Source: Rostratula benghalensis (Eukaryota > Chordata > Aves > Charadriiformes > Rostratulidae). From it: a DNA stretch of 64,000 nucleotides. Made by a program: the position numbers and the translations under genes. Of this stretch, positions 59,701 through 64,000 are shown piece by piece. The notes below the pieces were generated by a model that was given only the letters and a program-made list of their open reading frames with translations, was not told the DNA's origin and did not search any database. Location of the stretch: assembly GCA_013399305.1 (NCBI GenBank), contig VXAI01000035.1:2960166-3024165 (forward strand), given 5' to 3'. Position 1 is the first letter of the stretch. Each line of letters starts with the position of its first letter.

Positions 59701-62092
59701 GCATACTATTTATCAGGATTAAGACATGGTATAAACTATAATATTTTTACACCTGCAGTGCTGTAGATACACAACACTTCTAACTGCTGAGTAAGTTTTT
59801 GTTGATAGTACAATTTCTTCCCTGCACATAGGAAAATGCCAAGTCTAAAAAAAAAAAAACAACCCAAAAAAACCCCCACAAACCCACCAACACAACTTTT
59901 GAAAGACAAAGATACAGGACCTCAGTTAACACAAAGTGAACTTGGCGGACACTGCTACTGTACTACTGAACCCACAGTGAAAGTTTCCAGTGACAATATA
60001 ACAAAGAAAACTGTACGTGAATGCACGTTTTCCTTCAGCAGTGCGTTTTCTAGCTCTACAGAGAGACACTCCGCGAGGTGACGATTCTCTAAGGCTTTTC
60101 AGTACAGGCAGCGCCGGCTCTCCTCTAGAAACCAGCCGCACGCAGAGGGCAGACCTTCCGCTGCCCCACCGCTTCTTCTCCCCGGGCGGAACCGGCCCAT
60201 CTCGCCCGGCCCCGGTCCTGCGGGGGTGCCCGGCCCCGGGGGGCGCTCACCTGGCGGCTCCCGGGAAGCCCATGCCGTAGAGGGTCACCACCACGGCCCC
60301 GCCGAGGCCCAGGTTGTGCTGCAGCGCGACCTTTGCCCCGGGGACCTGCCTCCTCCCGGCCAGACCGCGCAGCTGCCAGCAGAGTTCAGCGCACTGCGCC
60401 AGGCCTGAAAAATCGAGCACAGAGCTCAGCGAGGGGGGGGGGGGGGAAAGCGAGTAAAGCAAGTACCGCTGGTGCATTCCATAAAGCTCCTCCCCTGGTG
60501 AGATACTAGCTGAGCCCAGGCAGTAAGACTGAGAAAATTAATTCATGACAGCCGAGAAATCCAGAAATGTATCTTCTTGAGAGGCCGAAATGAATCACGG
60601 AATCGCTTAGGTTGGAAGAGACCTTTACCATCAAGTCCAACCATTAACTGACTGGTTACCACTGAACCGTGTCCCCCAGCACCACATCTGATGGCTTTTT
60701 AATGCCTCCAGGGATGATGCCTCAAGCACTTCCCTGGGCAGCCTCTTCCAATGCTTGACAACCCTGTCTGTGAAGAACATTTTCCCAATATCCATCCTAA
60801 ACCAGAATGAGTAAGAATTTTTATAATCCCAGTCACAGATGAGAATTTACAGGTTTCATTTGGGATCTCTCAGCGCCAGGGAGAGAGTTTGTGCAGTGGG
60901 ACAACCTGCCCTGGAACAGTTTGGCAATTCCAGATGACTTCCCTGACCTCTGATGAGCACGTAGCCAGCCTCAAGACTGTTTTATAGCAAAATTAAGCTG
61001 ACAGCCTTTGGCATTTTCTGCACTTCAACGACTCTCCCCGCCCCCAACCCGTGGCAACAGAGAGGGGCACGGGTCCCAGTAATTGCCTCTACGTTCATCA
61101 CTCTGTAACTGACAAAAATTTAACACACACCTGGTAAAGTAATTCTCCTCATTTTACAGGTACCCACACTCTCATTCACCTGCAATGTTCTTCTTCCAAA
61201 GTTTCCTAATGCTTTACCCCCCGACACTAACTGCAGATTATCCAGCTGTTAACCACTGTGTAGGTTAAGGCTTGATGTTTTACAAGGCTTCCTCTTCTCC
61301 AGTTTTCTGACAACTTCCAAACAAGGAAAGTAAATGATCTTCACAATTCCAAACACATTGTATCAAAGAGCCACCTCATTTTGGAAGCAAGTGTAGCAGT
61401 TTAAAAGACAACAAAAAGCAAAACAACAAAATAAAAAGGAAAAACCTATGTTCCTTGGAAACGGTGACTAACTGAGCTTCTGTTGTAAACATCAGATAAA
61501 TATTTTGACATCCATCCAAGCCTTAACTGAAATAGCTTTTATTACAGCTAACAAGAGTACATGTTATTCAGATGCAGTAAAAATCTCCAAAATCTGAAAT
61601 GTGAAGGATGAAAACATATGAAAATAGTTATTCAAACTAGAGTCAGCAGAACTTGTGCTATTGAGCAATTGTTTAGAATAAAAGTAAAGCTGTTTTGCAG
61701 GGTGATTAATAAAAACAGAAAAAAAAGCACCGTAAAATTGAATATGTGCTGATGGTCAAATGCACACTCCAAGTCTTTTGCTTTGGGCAGTCCTCTGTGG
61801 TCACCCTGCCCTACCCCTTGCATTAGCTGGAAATGAGAATCAACTCCAGAGCTTCCTTCCAGTGTCACGAAGCCCTCACGTTTCATATGGACAATCAGGA
61901 CAAAGGCAAGCAGGAAGCATCTGCCTGCTCGAGAGCTGTACCTCGTACCCATCCTGCACAACCGAACGACATGGTGTCGCATACCTGTAGCGCCAAGCGG
62001 GTGTCCCTTTGAAATCAAGCCACCACTGGGATTGATGACCCATTTGCCTCCATACGTGTTGTCTCCTCGGTCAATCAGGTCACATGCTCTCC
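53680..62092 (-). CDS. SCP2: SCP2 (SCPx thiolase / sterol carrier protein 2), 3' part, six exons
   Basis: The full-length product SCPx is a peroxisomal 3-oxoacyl-CoA thiolase for branched-chain substrates (pristanoyl-CoA, bile-acid side chain) fused to the SCP2 lipid-transfer domain. The short pro-SCP2 form comes from an internal start. Exons in gene order are 62092-61985, 60404-60251, 57136-57043, 56469-56340, 55097-55018 and 53775-53680; phases agree and give 219 residues. The thiolase end shows [14 protein letters not shown] with the catalytic His of the GHP motif, then [10 protein letters not shown] and [14 protein letters not shown]. The SCP2 domain follows ([45 protein letters not shown]). 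The protein ends AKL, a peroxisomal targeting signal type 1. The 5' exons, including the start of SCPx, lie beyond 64 kb. Confidence 0.95.
55018..55097 (-). CDS. SCP2: SCP2 exon: CTITMAD segment
   Basis: An 80-bp exon with acceptor ccttctag and donor gtaagt. It reads [20 protein letters not shown] followed by KMNPQT. The segment is diagnostic for the SCP2 family. Confidence 0.96.
56340..56469 (-). CDS. SCP2: SCP2 exon: core of SCP2 lipid-binding domain
   Basis: A 130-bp exon with acceptor accattacag and donor gtgagc. It reads [20 protein letters not shown] followed by [19 protein letters not shown]. These are the first beta strands of the SCP2 fold; conservation with mammals is high. Confidence 0.96.
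57043..57136 (-). CDS. SCP2: SCP2 exon: pro-SCP2 leader and start of lipid-binding domain
   Basis: A 94-bp exon with acceptor cgtttcag and donor gtattt. It reads [19 protein letters not shown] followed by [12 protein letters not shown]. In mammals the leader is cleaved in peroxisomes just before the SCP2 domain; the matching point here would be near VPLSAA. Confidence 0.95.
57481..57508 (+). repeat. T11G17 homopolymer junction
   Basis: Eleven T followed by seventeen G in an SCP2 intron, then a C-rich stretch. Such runs are hard to sequence and the length may be wrong; the G strand could form a quadruplex. Confidence 0.85.
59494..59638 (-). mobile_element. CR1 LINE fragment, 3' end
   Basis: It starts cagaatcacagaatgata, followed by gttagaaaggacctctgg and the segments gtccaacccccctgccagag and gagactccaccacctctctgg. 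This wording matches an older CR1 subfamily. It lies inside an SCP2 intron. Confidence 0.85.
60251..60404 (-). CDS. SCP2: SCP2 exon: thiolase C-terminus and internal pro-SCP2 start
   Basis: A GC-rich 154-bp exon with acceptor ttttcag and donor gtgagc. It reads [19 protein letters not shown], then [20 protein letters not shown] and [11 protein letters not shown]. The Met at 60273-60271 aligns with the known start of pro-SCP2 (MGFPEAA in human). From it the short form would be 140 residues, three fewer than human, because the presequence before the SCP2 domain is shorter ([17 protein letters not shown]). HNLGLGG stands where most thiolases have the CxG loop. Confidence 0.95.
60271..60273 (-). 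promoter_or_regulatory. SCP2: Internal initiation codon of pro-SCP2
   Basis: ATG in the context tacggcATGGGC, with G at +4, in frame with the SCPx reading frame. In mammals the shorter SCP2 mRNA starts from a second promoter just upstream of this exon and uses this Met. Its use in this species is inferred from homology. Confidence 0.7.
60591..60804 (-). mobile_element. CR1 LINE fragment, 3' end
   Basis: It contains tgaatcacggaatcgcttag, ggttggaagagacctttacc, catcaagtccaaccattaac and cttccctgggcagcctcttcc. The copy is 5' truncated and lies in the SCP2 intron upstream of the internal-start exon, so it is close to the putative pro-SCP2 promoter. Confidence 0.9.
61985..62092 (-). CDS. SCP2: SCP2 exon: thiolase GHP motif
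   Basis: Acceptor ttttatag and donor gtatgc. It reads [17 protein letters not shown] followed by [18 protein letters not shown], with the final Gly codon split. The His in GHPLGATG is the conserved thiolase active-site His. It is 108 bp and is the 5'-most SCP2 exon in the window. Confidence 0.95.
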
Positions 62093-62975
62093 CTATAAAA
62101 CAGTAGTTATAAAAGACAAATGTTCTTTTTTGGTTTTTAAGTGATTTTTTTTTTTTCAATTCTGCTGGCACTTAGCAAAGATGCTGGAAGTCAGTCAAAA
62201 CCTAGGAAATACCACACCATAGATGTTACAAAGAGCAGACTGAAATTAGCCAAACGACACTAATGAGACCTGTTTACACCACTGGAGAAAGTGTAACATG
62301 GAAAAGAAGTAGAAGACCTAGGGTTTGATAGAAAACCTTTTTTTAAAATTTGCTGTTAAACTGTTGTGTTGATATACAGTATTATGATATAATTGATATA
62401 ATGAAGCTGCTCCTTATTTTATGCATGAAACTACGGTGATAATTATGCTTTTGGTAAAAGAGGGGTTAGTTCTAATTTGTGCACCCCAGGACATGCAGGT
62501 CCTGGTAAACACCAAGTTGAACAAAAGCCCTTGCCACAAAGAAGCCTTAAGGGAGCCTGGGCTGCAGAAAGACATTAAGATAGTAACTAAAACCACTTCT
62601 AAGACTAATGCTTAGAATTGCTTAGCTGCCCAGACTTTCCCATGCCTTTAGAAGACAGTTCTCCATTTTAACTAGTCCCTTACTGCTTTATTCTTGCACC
62701 AGTTTCTTCAGCCTACATTATTAACGTTGAAATCTAGAGATCTGCCCCATTTCCAGTATTTATAATCTACTTCTGCCATTAAATGAGGATACCAGCTTAG
62801 TCTTCCACATCTAAATCCACAACGTGGTTTATGCCATTTCATTAACCTCTATGTCTTATTAGTCTACCATTCCAAGGTAAGTTTCACATACTATTAAGGT
62901 CAGACTGACTAGAAATGTGGTGAAAAATGCACTATTAAATTACTATACACAACACTTATTGGTCAAATAGACAAG
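62093..62975 (-). other. SCP2: SCP2 intron sequence upstream of the GHP exon, nothing recognised
   Basis: AT-rich intronic sequence between the 5'-most SCP2 exon in view and the long CR1. No exon, repeat or RNA gene was recognised. Confidence 0.55.
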
Positions 62976-64000
62976 TATAGAATCATAGAGTTGTCTAGGT
63001 TGCAAGGGACCTTTAAGATCAACTACTCCAGGCATCAACTTAACTCTGATTAAAAAAACCCCATCACTAAACCGTGTCACTAAACACTATCTCAATCTGT
63101 CTTTTAACAGCCTCCAGGGTTGGTACCTCAACCACTTCCCTGGGCAGCCCATTCCAATGCTAAATAACCCTTTCAGGGAAAAAAAATTTCCTGATATCCA
63201 ATCTGTACCTCCCCTGGTGCAACTTGAGGCCATTTCCTCTTGTCTTACCACCTGTGAGTTGGAGAAGAGACCGACCCCAGCCCCCTTTCCTCCAGGCTGA
63301 ATAATCCCAGCTCCTTCAGCCTCTCCTCATAAAACTTAGTCTCCAGACCCCTCACCAGCTTCAGTGCCCTTCTCTGAACCCGCTCCAAGACCTCAATGTC
63401 TTTTTTGTGGTAGGGGGCCCAAAACTGTACACAGTTCTCAAGGCTGGGCCTCACCAACACCAAGTACAGCAGGACAATCGCCGTCCCAGTCCTACTCGCT
63501 ACACTGTTCCTGATACAGGCCAGGATGCTGTTGGTCTTGTCCACCTGGGCACACTGCTGGCTTATGTTCAACCAGCTGTCAACCAACATCCCCAGGTCCT
63601 TTTCTGCCAGGCAGCTCTCCAGCCACTTTTCCCCAAGCCTGTAGGGCTGCATGGGGTCGTTGTGACCCAAGTGACACTTGGGCTTATTCAACCTCATCCC
63701 ATTGGCCTCAGCCCAGTGATCCAGCCTGTCCAGATCCCTCTGCAAAGCCTTTCCACCCTCAAGCAGGTCGACACTTCCACCTCCTTTGGTGTCATCTGCA
63801 ATCTTACTGAGGGTGCACTCAATCTTCTCATTCAGGTCATTTATAAAGATGTTAAGGAGAACCAGCTCAAATACCGAGCCCTGGTGGACACCACTTGTGA
63901 CCGACTGCCAAGTGGATTTAACTCCATTCACCACCACACTCTGGGTCCAGCCCTCCAGCCAGTTTTTAACTCAGCAGAGACTACTCCCATCCAAGCCACG
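62976..64000 (-). mobile_element. CR1 LINE, long copy with open RT frame, runs past window end
   Basis: The 3' end is at about 62976 (tagaatcatagagttgtc). A 230-codon open frame on the - strand, 63937-63245, reads the C-terminal half of CR1 ORF2 reverse transcriptase: [88 protein letters not shown]. The catalytic box reads IADD where an aromatic residue is usual. The open stretch before the 3' UTR suggests a relatively young or slowly decayed insert. The element lies in the next SCP2 intron and its 5' part is beyond the window. Confidence 0.95.

Larger units (their letters stand above)
57137..60250 (-). other. SCP2: SCP2 intron with one CR1 copy
   Basis: Intron of 3.1 kb downstream of the pro-SCP2 start exon. 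It holds the T/G homopolymer junction, a CR1 fragment at 59494-59638 and an A/C-rich stretch near 59849-59895. No other exon was recognised. Confidence 0.55.
60060..60445. promoter_or_regulatory. SCP2: GC-rich, CpG-rich region around the internal SCP2 start
   Basis: GC and CpG rise strongly over the exon and the adjoining intron on its 3' side, against AT-rich neighbours. It ends in a run of 14 G at 60433-60446 on the upstream side. This fits a second promoter region for pro-SCP2, but the CpG-rich part lies mostly downstream of the exon, so the exact start site cannot be placed. Confidence 0.4.

Overview
The window is vertebrate nuclear DNA, most likely from a bird. The genes have many short exons in kilobase introns with GT/AG borders. 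At least seven pieces of CR1 LINE retrotransposon, the dominant interspersed repeat of birds and other sauropsids, are present. I see no prokaryotic or organellar features. I cannot name the species.

Three genes can be read. (1) The 3' part of SLC1A7 (EAAT5, glutamate transporter / anion channel) lies on the + strand at 1-9026, with a 3' UTR to about 10.17 kb. Its four exons cover 181 residues and end in a PDZ ligand, ETNV. (2) PODN (podocan, a secreted leucine-rich-repeat proteoglycan) is complete in coding sequence on the - strand, from a start at 43330 to a stop at 23251. Nine exons are phase-consistent and give 589 residues once a 28-bp duplication in the first coding exon, which contains an N, is discounted. 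(3) The 3' part of SCP2 (SCPx thiolase / sterol carrier protein 2) is on the - strand from 62092 to 53680. Its six exons cover the end of the thiolase domain, the internal start of the short pro-SCP2 form, the whole SCP2 lipid-binding domain and the peroxisomal AKL tail. This order and orientation match the human 1p32.3 block SCP2 - PODN - SLC1A7, read in reverse.

Layout: 1-10.2 kb SLC1A7; 10.2-22.8 kb convergent intergenic DNA with a TCCTC pentanucleotide array broken by a 240-bp run of N and flanked by a local GC-rich patch; 22.8-43.3 kb PODN, with a CpG-rich region over its first coding exon and a possible upstream non-coding exon near 45.8 kb; 43.4-53.5 kb intergenic with a (CA)n array and one + strand CR1; 53.5-62.1 kb SCP2; 62.98-64 kb a long CR1 piece with an open reverse-transcriptase reading frame, lying inside the next SCP2 intron.

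The three genes are syntenic neighbours and not an operon; nothing here shows that they act in one pathway. I did not find a previously undescribed system. The most useful observations are the probable assembly error in PODN exon 1, the GC-rich exon holding the SCP2 internal start, and the fairly intact CR1 piece.
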